Shown: positions 50,128-59,316 of the stretch, piece after piece | Position numbering within the stretch: the first letter of the stretch is position 1 | Layout: every line of letters begins with the position of its first letter | DNA from: Sulfurimonas sp. | GTDB taxonomy: Bacteria; Campylobacterota; Campylobacteria; Campylobacterales; Sulfurimonadaceae | Direction: 5' to 3' | Assembly (NCBI RefSeq): GCF_023228785.1 | Contig: NZ_JALOAN010000004.1 | Location: forward strand, 24,748-88,747 | Length of the DNA stretch: 64,000 nucleotides | Position numbers and translations under genes: made by a program | Notes under the pieces: generated by a model | Database searches by the model: none | The model's input: only the letters and a program-made list of their open reading frames with translations | What the model was told of the DNA's origin: nothing

Positions 50128-51240
50128 TTATAAAAAGCTCTTAGTTCCTCTAGCGTCGTACATATCTTTGTACCTAAACGTTATGAGATTTTGCATAATG
50201 GCAAAGAGGATTATGAAGTTGATAAAGCTGCTTCCTCCGTAGCTAAACATGGGCAGAGGAACTCCTACGACTGGGGCAAAACCTATGGTCATGGAGATAT
50301 TTACCCCCATGTATATAAATATCATAAAGGCTATTGAGACACTAACTACTTTTATAAAATAGTCTGTGTTGTAGATGCTAAGACTCATAAGGTGCAGAAT
50401 CATAACAACATATATAAGTATGATAGCTAGAGCACCTAAAAAGCCACTTCTCTCAACAAGAAACGCAAAGATAAAGTCACTAGTAGAGATGGGGAGAAAT
50501 CTCATCTGAGTCTGCGTTGCATCTTCTTTTGACTTTCCTGTCAATCCTCCTGAGCCTATGGCAATGATGGACTGTTGGACATGATATGATGGTTTTTCAC
50601 TTATAAAGTCTGTGATCCTTGTCTTTTGATAGTCATGAAGTGCAAACTTAAAAACAAGAGGTGAGACTAGTAAAATAACAGCAAGAATGGTCGCCCATAT
50701 CTTCCAATGAACTCCAATGTAAAAAAGCACACCATACCCGATAAGCATTAAAACAAGTGCAGTACCTAGATCTGGCTCTTTAACTATAAGAACAAAGGGT
50801 AGAAGAATATAAAAACTTATTTTTAAAAAGTCTTTTATTCTATATCCATCTGCTGGAGGTGGATTTTTGTGGATGAGGTAAGCTAGCATAAGAATAAGGG
50901 CTGGTTTTACAAACTCTGATGGCTGTATGGTTGCATCTATAAAAGGGATATTTATCCATCTTTTTGCACCAAGTCTACTATGACCAAAGAACTCAACAGC
51001 AAGTAAAAGGAGAATATTTGCCCAGTAGATGAGGGGGATAAACCAACTCATTCTACGAATAGGGAGTAAAAAAACAAACAAAAACGCAATAACAGCTACA
51101 CCGACATAAGCGCTTTGCTTCTGTGCAAGAGATGGGACTACTTCGCCAATAAGCCAGTTTGAGGTTATTACAAGAGGTATGATAAGGATAATAGAAAAAA
51201 AATCAAATTGTGCTAAAATACGCTTATCAAATCTCCACAA
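50128..51240 (-). CDS. rodA: rod shape-determining protein RodA (SEDS glycosyltransferase)
   Basis: A 370-residue polytopic membrane protein that polymerises peptidoglycan during elongation with PBP2. About ten helices. SEDS signatures are seen: HSRLGAKRWINIPFIDATIQPSEFVKPALILMLAYLI, VKEPDLGTALVLMLIGYGVLF (with the catalytic-site Asp), QQSIIAIGSGGLTGK and VGVPLPMFSYGGSS near the end. It converges on the sirtuin remnant and diverges from the pseudouridine synthase gene. The C. jejuni homologue also neighbours that operon. Confidence 0.95.
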   Translation of the reverse strand: MWRFDKRILAQFDFFSIILIIPLVITSNWLIGEVVPSLAQKQSAYVGVAVIAFLFVFLLPIRRMSWFIPLIYWANILLLLAVEFFGHSRLGAKRWINIPFIDATIQPSEFVKPALILMLAYLIHKNPPPADGYRIKDFLKISFYILLPFVLIVKEPDLGTALVLMLIGYGVLFYIGVHWKIWATILAVILLVSPLVFKFALHDYQKTRITDFISEKPSYHVQQSIIAIGSGGLTGKSKEDATQTQMRFLPISTSDFIFAFLVERSGFLGALAIILIYVVMILHLMSLSIYNTDYFIKVVSVSIAFMIFIYMGVNISMTIGFAPVVGVPLPMFSYGGSSFINFIILFAIMQNLITFRYKDMYDARGTKSFL

Positions 51241-51333
51241 ATTTGTAACTCCATAAAAAATTTATAAATTGTATCACAAAAGAGTTAAAGAGCTTTTTTG
51301 TTAAGGTACTAAGTTTATCCACAAAGGCACAAA

Positions 51334-52314
51334 ATGAGCGAAATAAAGAGCTTTGTATGTAATGAACCACAAAGACTAGATGCATTTCTTGCATCACAAT
51401 TAGACGATACACGCTCACAAATAGCGGCTTTAATTAAAAGCGGATTTGTAAAAGTAGATAATAAAGCTACTACAAAAAATGGACTAAAGTTAAAAGAAGG
51501 TCAAAGTGTTTTAATAGAGATTGTCCAAGCAAAACAAACAAAACCACAAGATATTGACTTTGATGTTGAGATACTATATGAAGATGATGATATCTTAGTT
51601 ATAAACAAACCAAGTGGAGTTACAGTTCACCCAGCACCTAGCGTAAAAGAACCTACTTTAGTTGACTGGCTAAAGCACAAAGATATAAGACTATCTACTA
51701 TAAGTGGACAAGAGAGACACGGAATAGTTCATAGATTGGATAAAGGTACTAGTGGTGCTATGGTTGTAGCTAAAACCAACGAAGCTCATGAGTTTTTATC
51801 TCTTCAACTTCAAGATAAAACTATGGGAAGATACTATCTTGCGGTTATAAATCCACCTTTAAAAGAAGAGTTGACTACTGTTGAGTTAAATATAGGAAGA
51901 AGCACACACAACAGACTTAAAATGGCTTGTAGCAATAGTTCAAAATCAAAAAGTGCAAAGACAATGTTTAAAGTTTTGGCACTCTCTAATGATGAAAATC
52001 TTCAGTTAGTTGCATGTAAACTCTTTACCGGTAGAACTCATCAAATAAGAGTACATTTAGAGAGTATGAACCGTCATATTTTAGGGGACCATATATATGC
52101 ACAGAGTCCGAAAATGGACAAATCGGAACGCATTTTGCTTCACGCTTATATAATATATTTTATTCATCCAAAGAGTAAAGAGAAACTCTTCTTTAGTGCA
52201 CCTCTTGATAGTGTGACAAAAGATTTTATAGAGAAAAAATTTGATATGGAGCAGATTAATGAAGTTACGGACACTAGCACTATTTTGCGCGGCTTCCCTA
52301 CTACTACTATTTAG
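51334..52314 (+). CDS. RluA/RluD-family pseudouridine synthase
   Basis: 326 residues. An S4 RNA-binding domain at the N-terminus (RLDAFLASQLDDTRSQIAALIKSGFVKVDNK) is followed by the catalytic domain with HRLDKGTSGAMVVAK, where Asp is the nucleophile, and FTGRTHQIRVHLESMNRHILGD. RluD modifies 23S rRNA helix 69 in E. coli, but the exact target here is not certain (RluC or RluD type). It heads an operon conserved in C. jejuni (Cj1280c to Cj1275c as I recall). The end overlaps the next gene by 56 bases. Confidence 0.9.
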   Translation: MSEIKSFVCNEPQRLDAFLASQLDDTRSQIAALIKSGFVKVDNKATTKNGLKLKEGQSVLIEIVQAKQTKPQDIDFDVEILYEDDDILVINKPSGVTVHPAPSVKEPTLVDWLKHKDIRLSTISGQERHGIVHRLDKGTSGAMVVAKTNEAHEFLSLQLQDKTMGRYYLAVINPPLKEELTTVELNIGRSTHNRLKMACSNSSKSKSAKTMFKVLALSNDENLQLVACKLFTGRTHQIRVHLESMNRHILGDHIYAQSPKMDKSERILLHAYIIYFIHPKSKEKLFFSAPLDSVTKDFIEKKFDMEQINEVTDTSTILRGFPTTTI

Positions 52315-53617
52315 TGGGTGTGGTGGTATTTCGCCAAAGCCAAGTGATGAAACAAAGATAGATAAAACACTACCTATAGTAAAACTTACACAGAGCGGTA
52401 CAGTTGAAGATATGAATGCTATAGCTTTTGAGTGGAATGCTATAGTAGATGAGAGAGTAAAAGGTGTTTATGTTTATAAGCAAAAAAACAGCCTAGAGGG
52501 TAGTGAACTTCGTCGCTATAAAACTCTTAACAATCGTTTTACAACTCACTTTTTAGACAATGATGTCACTCCAGATACTAGCTATACATATAGTTTTAAA
52601 ACATTTTCTCAAGATGCAGAATCACAGATGAGTGAGATGAAGACATTAAATTCTCTTCCAGTTTTACAATCAGTTGTTTGGATAAAGAGTATAGAAAATA
52701 TGCCAAGAGCGGCAAAGCTCATTTGGAGACCACACGCAAATCAAAAAGTTAAATCATATATCATAGAGAGAAGAACTTTAGAAGAAGAGAGTTGGAAAAG
52801 AATAGCGACAATTGACGGTAGACTCAATGCAGAGTTCATAGATACGGGACTCAAAGATGACTTTGTATATAAGTATCGTGTAAAAGTAGAAACATTTGAT
52901 AAAATCACATCAACTCCTAGTGAGATAGTCCAAGTTGTTACAAAACCACTTCCAAACCCTGTTAGGTATATAGTCGCTACTACAGATCTACCAAGAAAGA
53001 TAGAGATTAACTGGGAAAAATCAGAAGCAAAAGATTTTCATAGATATCATCTATATAGATCTACAAGTTCAACTGGTAGCTATGAGCTAATCGCAAAACT
53101 ATATAATCCTACATTTACAGATGTAATAGAAGAAGACTCAAAAGAGTATTTTTACCGTGTAAGTGTGGTTGAGAAAAATGGACTTGAGAGTATCCATGAC
53201 AAGATCTCGATCCAAGGTATAACTCTTATGAAACCTCAAACTCCATCTCTACTTGAAGCTAAATTAATAGGTGATAAGATAGAGATTAATTGGAACAATA
53301 AAGATAGCAGAGTTATAAAGTATAGTGTAGTTAAAAAGTCAAAAACTGGCTGGTTTGATGCTAAAGAAGAAGAGTTTATAGATATAAAAGGTACAAGATT
53401 TACAGATCCAGAGATTGGACCAAATATCACTTACTATTACAGAGTTTATGCTATCGATGCCTATGGTTTAAAGTCAAATCCTAGTATAGAAGTTCAAGTT
53501 AAAACACCAGTTAGCGTTAAAGACAATTCTAAAAAAGAAGAGATAACACAAGATAAGCTTTCTAAACCTGCTAACAAAGAAGTAGAGGTAATAATACCTA
53601 CTCAAGATTTTAACTAA
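52259..53617 (+). CDS. fibronectin type III lipoprotein, FlpA-like
   Basis: A 452-residue lipoprotein: signal peptide MKLRTLALFCAASLLLLFSG with the lipobox FSGC. At least three fibronectin type III-like repeats follow, each with a W..-x-YxxY/YYYRV pattern, for example DTSYTYSFKTF, DDFVYKYRVKVETFD, EYFYRVSVVEKNG and NITYYYRVYAIDAYGLKSNPS. The same position in C. jejuni encodes FlpA (Cj1279c), a host fibronectin-binding adhesin. In a probably free-living relative the ancestral role is more likely envelope-related. ATG at 52259 has GGAG at seven bases; an upstream TTG at 52241 was rejected. The tail (CT ~40 residues) is Lys-rich and low complexity. Confidence 0.87.
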   Translation: MKLRTLALFCAASLLLLFSGCGGISPKPSDETKIDKTLPIVKLTQSGTVEDMNAIAFEWNAIVDERVKGVYVYKQKNSLEGSELRRYKTLNNRFTTHFLDNDVTPDTSYTYSFKTFSQDAESQMSEMKTLNSLPVLQSVVWIKSIENMPRAAKLIWRPHANQKVKSYIIERRTLEEESWKRIATIDGRLNAEFIDTGLKDDFVYKYRVKVETFDKITSTPSEIVQVVTKPLPNPVRYIVATTDLPRKIEINWEKSEAKDFHRYHLYRSTSSTGSYELIAKLYNPTFTDVIEEDSKEYFYRVSVVEKNGLESIHDKISIQGITLMKPQTPSLLEAKLIGDKIEINWNNKDSRVIKYSVVKKSKTGWFDAKEEEFIDIKGTRFTDPEIGPNITYYYRVYAIDAYGLKSNPSIEVQVKTPVSVKDNSKKEEITQDKLSKPANKEVEVIIPTQDFN

Positions 53618-53627
53618 ATGAGAGCTG

Positions 53628-54800
53628 ATGCCACACCTTCATATAAAAGAGTTTAAAGAGATAAAATTTAAAAAAAACTATGAAGGAGTCTCTTTTAATT
53701 TTGCTGCAAAAAATATTGCGCATCAAGATGAGACTCTTATCTCAGTGAGTGTTGAAGGTGATGACTTTTTTTTGCTAGCAAAACAAGAAGAATCTAAAAA
53801 TCTTTTAAAAACAGACAAGCTAACAAGACCAGCTTCCATTCACAATGTGCATAGGGCTCTTTTAGCATATGGGGATCTAGCAAAACTAGAAGTTTTATCT
53901 TCAAATGTACCGCAAAAACCTAAAAATATTCATTTACAAACTTCAACTGCTCTAAAAGATATTAGTTTTTTTACTGATGGTTTTTTAGATGATAAACGTA
54001 TAAGCATAGAAGTGGGCTTTGGATCTGGTAGACATTTGTTGCACCAAGCTAAAGAAAACAGAGATATTTTGTTTATCGGTATCGAGATCCATAGACCTTC
54101 TATCGAGCAAGTTTTAAAGCAAATTAGCATCCAAAATATAGATAATTTACTTGTTCTTGACTACGATGCTAGACTTTTTATGGAGTTAGTTCCATCTAAT
54201 ATTGTAGAGAAGATCTTTGTTCATTTTCCAGTTCCATGGGATAAAAAACCACATCGAAGAGTAATCTCTACTTCTTTTATAGAAGAAGCTAGAAGAGTTT
54301 TAAAGCTTGAGGGAAGGTTAGAACTTCGCACAGATAGTGAAAACTACTACGCTTACTCTTATGAGACTTTTATTGCATTTCATAAAACTGTGCTTCACAT
54401 AAACAAAAACAGAGACATTGCCATTAGTTCTAAGTATGAAGATAGATGGAAAAAGATGCAAAAAAACATTTATGATGTAACTATGATAAATGAAGAAAAA
54501 TCTGATCCGCTTCTTATTGAGGGTAATTTTGACTTTAGAGATGTGAAAATATCTGAGGATGAACTTTTCGCACTTCATGGAGTTACAAAAAAGTTTGATG
54601 GTGGATTTATTCATTTTGAGAGAGTTTATAAACTAGAAAATGGTGTTATGTTTAGAGTCTCACTTGGTAGTTTTGATAGACCAGAACATCTCTATATAAC
54701 TATAAGAGAAAATCTACCATCTTACTATCCATCGCTTCCTCTAAGCTCTAAAAGCAATCTTTTAGCACACAAATATTTGGATGAGGTTTTTCATGGATAA
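53628..54800 (+). CDS. trmB: tRNA (guanine-N7-)-methyltransferase, long epsilon-type
   Basis: Methylates G46 of tRNA using SAM. At 390 residues it is much longer than the ~240-residue E. coli enzyme because of a ~110-residue N-terminal and ~80-residue C-terminal extension. The core has SIEVGFGSGRHLLHQAKEN (SAM loop), FIGIEIHRPSIEQVLKQ and IFVHFPVPWDKKPHRRV, the TrmB PDPWpKkrH.kRR motif variant. The long form is shared with C. jejuni. It overlaps ftsE by eight bases. Confidence 0.92.
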   Translation: MPHLHIKEFKEIKFKKNYEGVSFNFAAKNIAHQDETLISVSVEGDDFFLLAKQEESKNLLKTDKLTRPASIHNVHRALLAYGDLAKLEVLSSNVPQKPKNIHLQTSTALKDISFFTDGFLDDKRISIEVGFGSGRHLLHQAKENRDILFIGIEIHRPSIEQVLKQISIQNIDNLLVLDYDARLFMELVPSNIVEKIFVHFPVPWDKKPHRRVISTSFIEEARRVLKLEGRLELRTDSENYYAYSYETFIAFHKTVLHINKNRDIAISSKYEDRWKKMQKNIYDVTMINEEKSDPLLIEGNFDFRDVKISEDELFALHGVTKKFDGGFIHFERVYKLENGVMFRVSLGSFDRPEHLYITIRENLPSYYPSLPLSSKSNLLAHKYLDEVFHG

Positions 54801-55464
54801 GGTGATAATGGCACAAGATCTATCTCTCTCGTATTCAAACAATGAGACGATAATAAACAAAGCAAACTTCTCTATAGACTCTGGTAGTTTTATCTTTATA
54901 ACGGGGGCTAGTGGAAGTGGAAAATCAACTTTGCTTAAATCTCTTTATGGTTCACTAAAGCCTAAACAAGGAAGTTTAATAGTTGGTGGAGTAGAACTTC
55001 GTGGTGTATCAAACTCTAAACTAAACTTTCTAAGAAGACATATAGGTATAGTTTTTCAAGATTATAAACTTGTAAAAGAGTGGACAATCGAGAAAAATAT
55101 CATGCTTCCTCTCATTATAAATGGTTATGAAAAAGGTGTAACTCAAAACCAAGTTGATTCACTCCTTAAGCATGTCAGACTTAAACATCAATCTGGCAAA
55201 TATCCGCTAGAGTTAAGTGGTGGAGAGCAACAAAGAGTTGCAATGGCTAGAGCACTAGCACACAACCCGATACTCATCTTAGCAGATGAGCCAACAGGTA
55301 ACTTAGATGACTACTCATCTCAGCTTATTTGGAACCTTTTAGAGGGTGCGAATGAGCAGTTAAATACTACGGTTATAGTTGTAACTCACAACATTCCAAG
55401 AAACTTAAATGTTGATTATAAGCACTATAACATTGAGTATGGGAGCATACATGAAGTCGTTTAA
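54793..55464 (+). CDS. ftsE: cell division ATP-binding protein FtsE
   Basis: A 223-residue ABC ATPase: Walker A GASGSGKSTLLKSLYG, Q-loop IVFQDYKL, signature LSGGEQQRVAMARAL, Walker B ILILADEPTGNLD and H-loop VVTHN. With FtsX it forms the division transporter that controls peptidoglycan hydrolases through EnvC. ATG at 54793 was preferred over 54781 because a GAGG lies about seven bases upstream; both are in frame. The stop overlaps ftsX by 14 bases. Confidence 0.9.
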   Translation: MDKVIMAQDLSLSYSNNETIINKANFSIDSGSFIFITGASGSGKSTLLKSLYGSLKPKQGSLIVGGVELRGVSNSKLNFLRRHIGIVFQDYKLVKEWTIEKNIMLPLIINGYEKGVTQNQVDSLLKHVRLKHQSGKYPLELSGGEQQRVAMARALAHNPILILADEPTGNLDDYSSQLIWNLLEGANEQLNTTVIVVTHNIPRNLNVDYKHYNIEYGSIHEVV

Positions 55465-56263
55465 AAATCACTTCTCTTTAGTAATTGCCCTTGTGAGCAT
55501 TCTTTTTTCTATTCAGATCTTTGTAATAGTTGATAGAACAATGGAAGCTTATAAAGAAAACCTAGCAAATAACTATTCAATAATTATAATAAGTCAAAAA
55601 AAATTACAAGATCAAGAGATCTTAGATCAAAGTGAGCTAATAAGCCGCGTTACAGAACTCTCAGCAGACAATGTAATAGAGAGGTTAAATAGCGGAATTA
55701 CAGAGAAAAATAAAGAGCTTTTAAAACTTACGCTTCCTAAGTTTTATAAGCTTAATCTAACTCAATATCCGAGTCCTTCGCAGATAAAAAACTTAAGAAA
55801 GAAGCTTTTAAAAATAGACTCTATTAAAAAAATAGAAGATTTCTCCCACAACCACGACACCACATATAAGCTTCTACTTCTGTTTAAAACAGTTGTCTTT
55901 GTTTTTGCCATAGTTGTTTTTGTTGTAACTACTCTTCTTATATTTAAAGAGCTTCGTATCTGGCAGTTTAAACATAATGAGAGAATGAGTATAATGGCAC
56001 TCTTTGGAGCACCAATTTGGCTTCGTTCAGCAGTTTTATTTAGGCTTGCAATTGTAGATGCAATTATTGCTGGGATTATAACTTTTGGTCTGTTTATATA
56101 TATATCATCATCACCTTTAATAAAAGAGCAGTTTGAGAACCTTAGTATTAATATAGTAGTTTTTGACCTTATTAATGATACTGCCGTTCTTTTTACTGCA
56201 TCAATTACGCTCTCTATTATTTTGGCACTTATGATAGTTATAGGGCATAAAGAAGAGGTATGA
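55451..56263 (+). CDS. ftsX: cell division protein FtsX
   Basis: A 270-residue membrane protein with TM1 at about 8-27 (FSLVIALVSILFSIQIFVIV), a periplasmic domain of ~120 residues and three C-terminal helices (about 150-172, 195-220 and 245-265). This is the FtsX topology. ATG at 55451 has GGAG five bases upstream, inside the ftsE end; an earlier start (55409) was rejected as it gives a non-TM leader within ftsE. It ends in an ATGA overlap with the EnvC-like gene. Confidence 0.88.
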   Translation: MKSFKNHFSLVIALVSILFSIQIFVIVDRTMEAYKENLANNYSIIIISQKKLQDQEILDQSELISRVTELSADNVIERLNSGITEKNKELLKLTLPKFYKLNLTQYPSPSQIKNLRKKLLKIDSIKKIEDFSHNHDTTYKLLLLFKTVVFVFAIVVFVVTTLLIFKELRIWQFKHNERMSIMALFGAPIWLRSAVLFRLAIVDAIIAGIITFGLFIYISSSPLIKEQFENLSINIVVFDLINDTAVLFTASITLSIILALMIVIGHKEEV

Positions 56264-57474
56264 TACATCTATTTTTAGTGATTATCTTAGCAACAAGCGC
56301 AGTTTTTGCAAAAACAAGCGTAGATGCTGATATAAAAAATACCAGCTCAAAACTAAGCTCATTTTCTAAAAGTTACTCAAATCTAAATGAAAAGATGACT
56401 GAGACTGCAAAAGCAATACTAAAACAAAAAAAAGAGATCGAGACTCAAGAGTCACATATAAAAAACTTAAAAGAAGAACTCTCAAAAAAAGAGGTCACTT
56501 ATGAGACAAGTACAAAACAGTTAGAAGAGTTAAGTAAAGTTCAAAAAAATCTCAAGGCTACTCAAGAAAAACTAGAAGAAGAACTAGTCTTTACTATAGC
56601 TCAAAGTGTTTCACTTACGGTAATTTTAGAAGAAGAGATGGATGCTAGTGAGAAGTCACTTATGGAGTTTGAAGTCTTAAAAGTGATGTTAGAAGAGTCA
56701 AAACAAAAAGTAAAAAAACTCAATGAAATATTTTATGATAACTCAAAAAACATAGATATTTTAAATGAACATGCAAGTGTTCTAGAGGTAGAAATAGCAA
56801 GTATTGACTCAAAAAGAAAAGATCTAATAGAGACTAATAAGAAAAACTTAAAGGATTTAAAAGAACTAGAATTAGCTAAAAACTCTTATAAAAAAGAGTT
56901 GAAAAATGTCCTTAAAAAGCAAGATCAACTTAAAGATACACTTGCAAAATTAAATATCATAAAGATAGATGAGATAAGAAAAGCTAAAGAAGCAGAACAA
57001 AGACGAAAAGCTTTTAGTTCTAAAGGCTCAGACGATAATCTTCCAAAGGTTAAAAAACATGGAAGTAGTTATCAAGCTATTAAAACTAAAAAATATGTTG
57101 GTTCAAAAACTATAGCTCCTTTTAGTCCATACACAATTACTAAAAAGTATGGAACCTATACAGATCCTATATATGGTATAAAAGTTTTTAACGAGTCCAT
57201 CTCACTTAAACCTAAAGAAAACAATGCAAAAGTGAAAACTGTTTTTAATGGTAGAGTCATTTATGCAGATAAAACAGCAGTGTTGAAAAACATTGTTATT
57301 GTTGAACATGATAATCAACTCCATACAATCTATGCAAATCTTTCTCAAATCTCGCCAAATATACAAAAAGGCAAGAAGATAAAAAAAGGTTATACAATAG
57401 GGCGAGTTGATGATGAATTGATTTTTGAAGTGACTCAGAAGTCTTTTCATATAGATCCAGAAAATCTTTTTTAG
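56260..57474 (+). CDS. EnvC-like murein hydrolase activator (degenerate LytM domain)
   Basis: A 404-residue periplasmic protein: signal peptide MIHLFLVIILATSAVFA, a long coiled coil (about 25-240, many EL.KK heptads) and a C-terminal LytM/M23 fold. The zinc ligands are gone: the HxxxD site is FNESISL, the YAHL position reads YANLS and the HLHFE position reads ELIFE. A non-catalytic, activating role like E. coli EnvC is therefore likely. The ftsE-ftsX-envC order supports this. It overlaps ftsX by four bases. The intact M23 enzyme at 24961 could be one of several hydrolases it controls, but that is speculation. Confidence 0.88.
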   Translation: MIHLFLVIILATSAVFAKTSVDADIKNTSSKLSSFSKSYSNLNEKMTETAKAILKQKKEIETQESHIKNLKEELSKKEVTYETSTKQLEELSKVQKNLKATQEKLEEELVFTIAQSVSLTVILEEEMDASEKSLMEFEVLKVMLEESKQKVKKLNEIFYDNSKNIDILNEHASVLEVEIASIDSKRKDLIETNKKNLKDLKELELAKNSYKKELKNVLKKQDQLKDTLAKLNIIKIDEIRKAKEAEQRRKAFSSKGSDDNLPKVKKHGSSYQAIKTKKYVGSKTIAPFSPYTITKKYGTYTDPIYGIKVFNESISLKPKENNAKVKTVFNGRVIYADKTAVLKNIVIVEHDNQLHTIYANLSQISPNIQKGKKIKKGYTIGRVDDELIFEVTQKSFHIDPENLF

Positions 57475-57475
57475 A

Positions 57476-57481
57476 TATAAT
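57476..57481 (+). promoter_or_regulatory. -10 element of the thrC promoter
   Basis: A perfect TATAAT begins two bases after the stop of the EnvC-like gene and 35 bases before the thrC ATG, so thrC may have its own promoter although it follows the fts operon closely. Confidence 0.45.
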
Positions 57482-57510
57482 TTCAAAAATAATTTTAAGT
57501 AGAGAAAAAT

Positions 57511-58980
57511 ATGAACTTTAAAGAAACTCGTGGATGTGATGGAAATAGAGCATCAAGCGTAACATTTTCCCAAGCAATACTAAGTCCAATCGCCTCTTAT
57601 GGCGGTCTATATGTGCCAGAGAGTCTCCCAAATCTAGGCTTAGAGTTTTTGCAAAAACACTTAAACTCTTCATATAAAACACTAGCCTCAAATCTACTAG
57701 CTAAGTTTGAGATAGATATTGAGCAGAGTGTTATAGATGAAGCACTTAGTCTTTATGATAAGTTTGATAATGCAACTAACCCAGTTCCAGTTGTAAAGCT
57801 AAGAGAAAACCTCTATGTAAGCGAACTTTATCACGGTCCAACTCGTGCATTTAAAGACATGGCACTTCAACCTTTTGGTAGTATTCTCTCAAGCGTTGCA
57901 CAAAAAAGAGGTGAAAACTACCTTATACTCGCAGCTACAAGCGGTGATACTGGTCCAGCGGCACTAGAGACTTTTAAAAACAAAAAAAATATAAAAGTCG
58001 CTTGTATGTATCCTGCAAATGGAACTTCTGATGTTCAAAGACTTCAAATGGTAACTGAGGATGCATCTAACCTTAAAGTCATCGGTATAAATGGCAACTT
58101 TGACGATGCACAGAGTGCTTTGAAAAACCTTTTGGGATCTAAGAGTTTTGATGAGGCACTTAAAGCTAAAGATATCTCACTCTCAGCTGCAAACTCTGTA
58201 AACTTTGGGCGAATCATCTTTCAAATCATCTATCACATCCATAATTATCTTGAACTTGTAAGACAGGATGTTATAGAGGTAGGTGATAAAGTTTACTTAA
58301 ATGTTCCAAGTGGAAACTTTGGAAATGTTTTAGGAGCTTACTATGCAAGGCTTATGGGCTTACCAGTTGAAAAACTTATAATCTCATCTAACCAAAACAA
58401 CATCTTAACTCGTCTTATAAAAACTGGTATCTATGATATGCGAGATCAAGAGTTAATCCTCACAACTTCGCCTGCTATGGATATACTAAAGTCTTCAAAT
58501 GTTGAGAGAGTTTTATATGATCTCTTTGGATCTAGTAGAACTAGAGAACTAATGAGCGACCTTGATGAGAAGAAGATCTACACGCTTACACAAGACGAAC
58601 TCTCTAAACTGCAAGAGATTTTTGTAGCGGACTTTTGTAGTGATGAAGAGGGCAGAGCATATATCAAAAAGAGCTTTGATGAGGGCTACTTAATGGATCC
58701 ACACACTGCAACTTGTTTTAAAGCACATGAGAGTTGTGCTACAAAAAATATCCCGAGCATAATCTACTCAACTGCTGAGTGGACAAAATTTTCTCCAGTT
58801 ATAGCAAATGCAATCACAGGCGAGAGCGGTACTAAAGACATTGTGGCTCTAAAGTCTATTTCAAAAACTGCAAATGTAAAGATCCCAGCGATGATAAATG
58901 AGTTATTTACTAAGAAAATAGTTCATGATACTATTATAGAAAAAGAAGATATAGAAAAAGAGATACTAAAGTTTTTGTAA
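57511..58980 (+). CDS. thrC: threonine synthase
   Basis: A PLP enzyme of 489 residues converting O-phosphohomoserine to threonine, the last step after ThrB (27878). It is the long form. The PLP Lys is in HGPTRAFKDMALQPFG. Phosphate-binding and active-site segments include ILAATSGDTGPAALETF and NVPSGNFGNVLGAYYARLMGLPV. ATG at 57511 is preceded by a GTAGAGAAA purine stretch. It is followed by the repeat patch and the convergent proC. Confidence 0.95.
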   Translation: MNFKETRGCDGNRASSVTFSQAILSPIASYGGLYVPESLPNLGLEFLQKHLNSSYKTLASNLLAKFEIDIEQSVIDEALSLYDKFDNATNPVPVVKLRENLYVSELYHGPTRAFKDMALQPFGSILSSVAQKRGENYLILAATSGDTGPAALETFKNKKNIKVACMYPANGTSDVQRLQMVTEDASNLKVIGINGNFDDAQSALKNLLGSKSFDEALKAKDISLSAANSVNFGRIIFQIIYHIHNYLELVRQDVIEVGDKVYLNVPSGNFGNVLGAYYARLMGLPVEKLIISSNQNNILTRLIKTGIYDMRDQELILTTSPAMDILKSSNVERVLYDLFGSSRTRELMSDLDEKKIYTLTQDELSKLQEIFVADFCSDEEGRAYIKKSFDEGYLMDPHTATCFKAHESCATKNIPSIIYSTAEWTKFSPVIANAITGESGTKDIVALKSISKTANVKIPAMINELFTKKIVHDTIIEKEDIEKEILKFL

Positions 58981-58985
58981 GCGAA

Positions 58986-59303
58986 GGTTTAGCTTTGCGA
59001 GGTTGAACTAGTTTCAATGCTAACACACTAGTTCCAATGCTCCGCGTTGGAATTCATATATATTCTTGCGTGTTGCATATATATAGACTCCCACGCAGAG
59101 CATGGGAGCCAGAGTAAAGTTTTTATAAACAAGGGTTTAGCTTTGCGAGGTTGAACTAATTTCAGTGCTAACACACTAGTTCCAATGCTCCGCGTTGGAA
59201 TTCATATATATTCTTGTGCGTTGCATATATATAGACTCCCACGCAGAGCATGGGAGCCAGAGAGAAGTTCTTTCACAGTCTCAGAGCATGGGAGCCAGAG
59301 AGA
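58986..59303. repeat. tandem intergenic repeat (period 148) with GTTCCAA palindromes
   Basis: The 336-base gap between thrC and proC holds two near-identical units starting at 58986 and 59134 and running to 59114 and 59262. A third fragment (CAGAGCATGGGAGCCAGAGA) begins at 59282. Each unit has three parts: TTTAGCTTTGCGAGGTTGAA, the inverted repeat TTCCAATGCTCCGCGTTGGAA, and an AT-rich inverted repeat ATATATA...TATATATA followed by CTCCCACGCAGAGCATGGGAG. These relate to the element at the right end of the window. No coding potential is seen. Confidence 0.92.
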
Positions 59304-59316
59304 GATATATATGTGG

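Noticed and set aside
54318..54614. 98-codon minus-strand frame inside trmB
   Set aside because: It is opposite a conserved gene and its translation looks like reversed coding sequence with no recognisable motif.
58986..59303. Repeat pair as an insertion sequence or attachment site
   Set aside because: The units contain no open frame and no flanking target duplication was seen; they fit palindromic intergenic repeats better.
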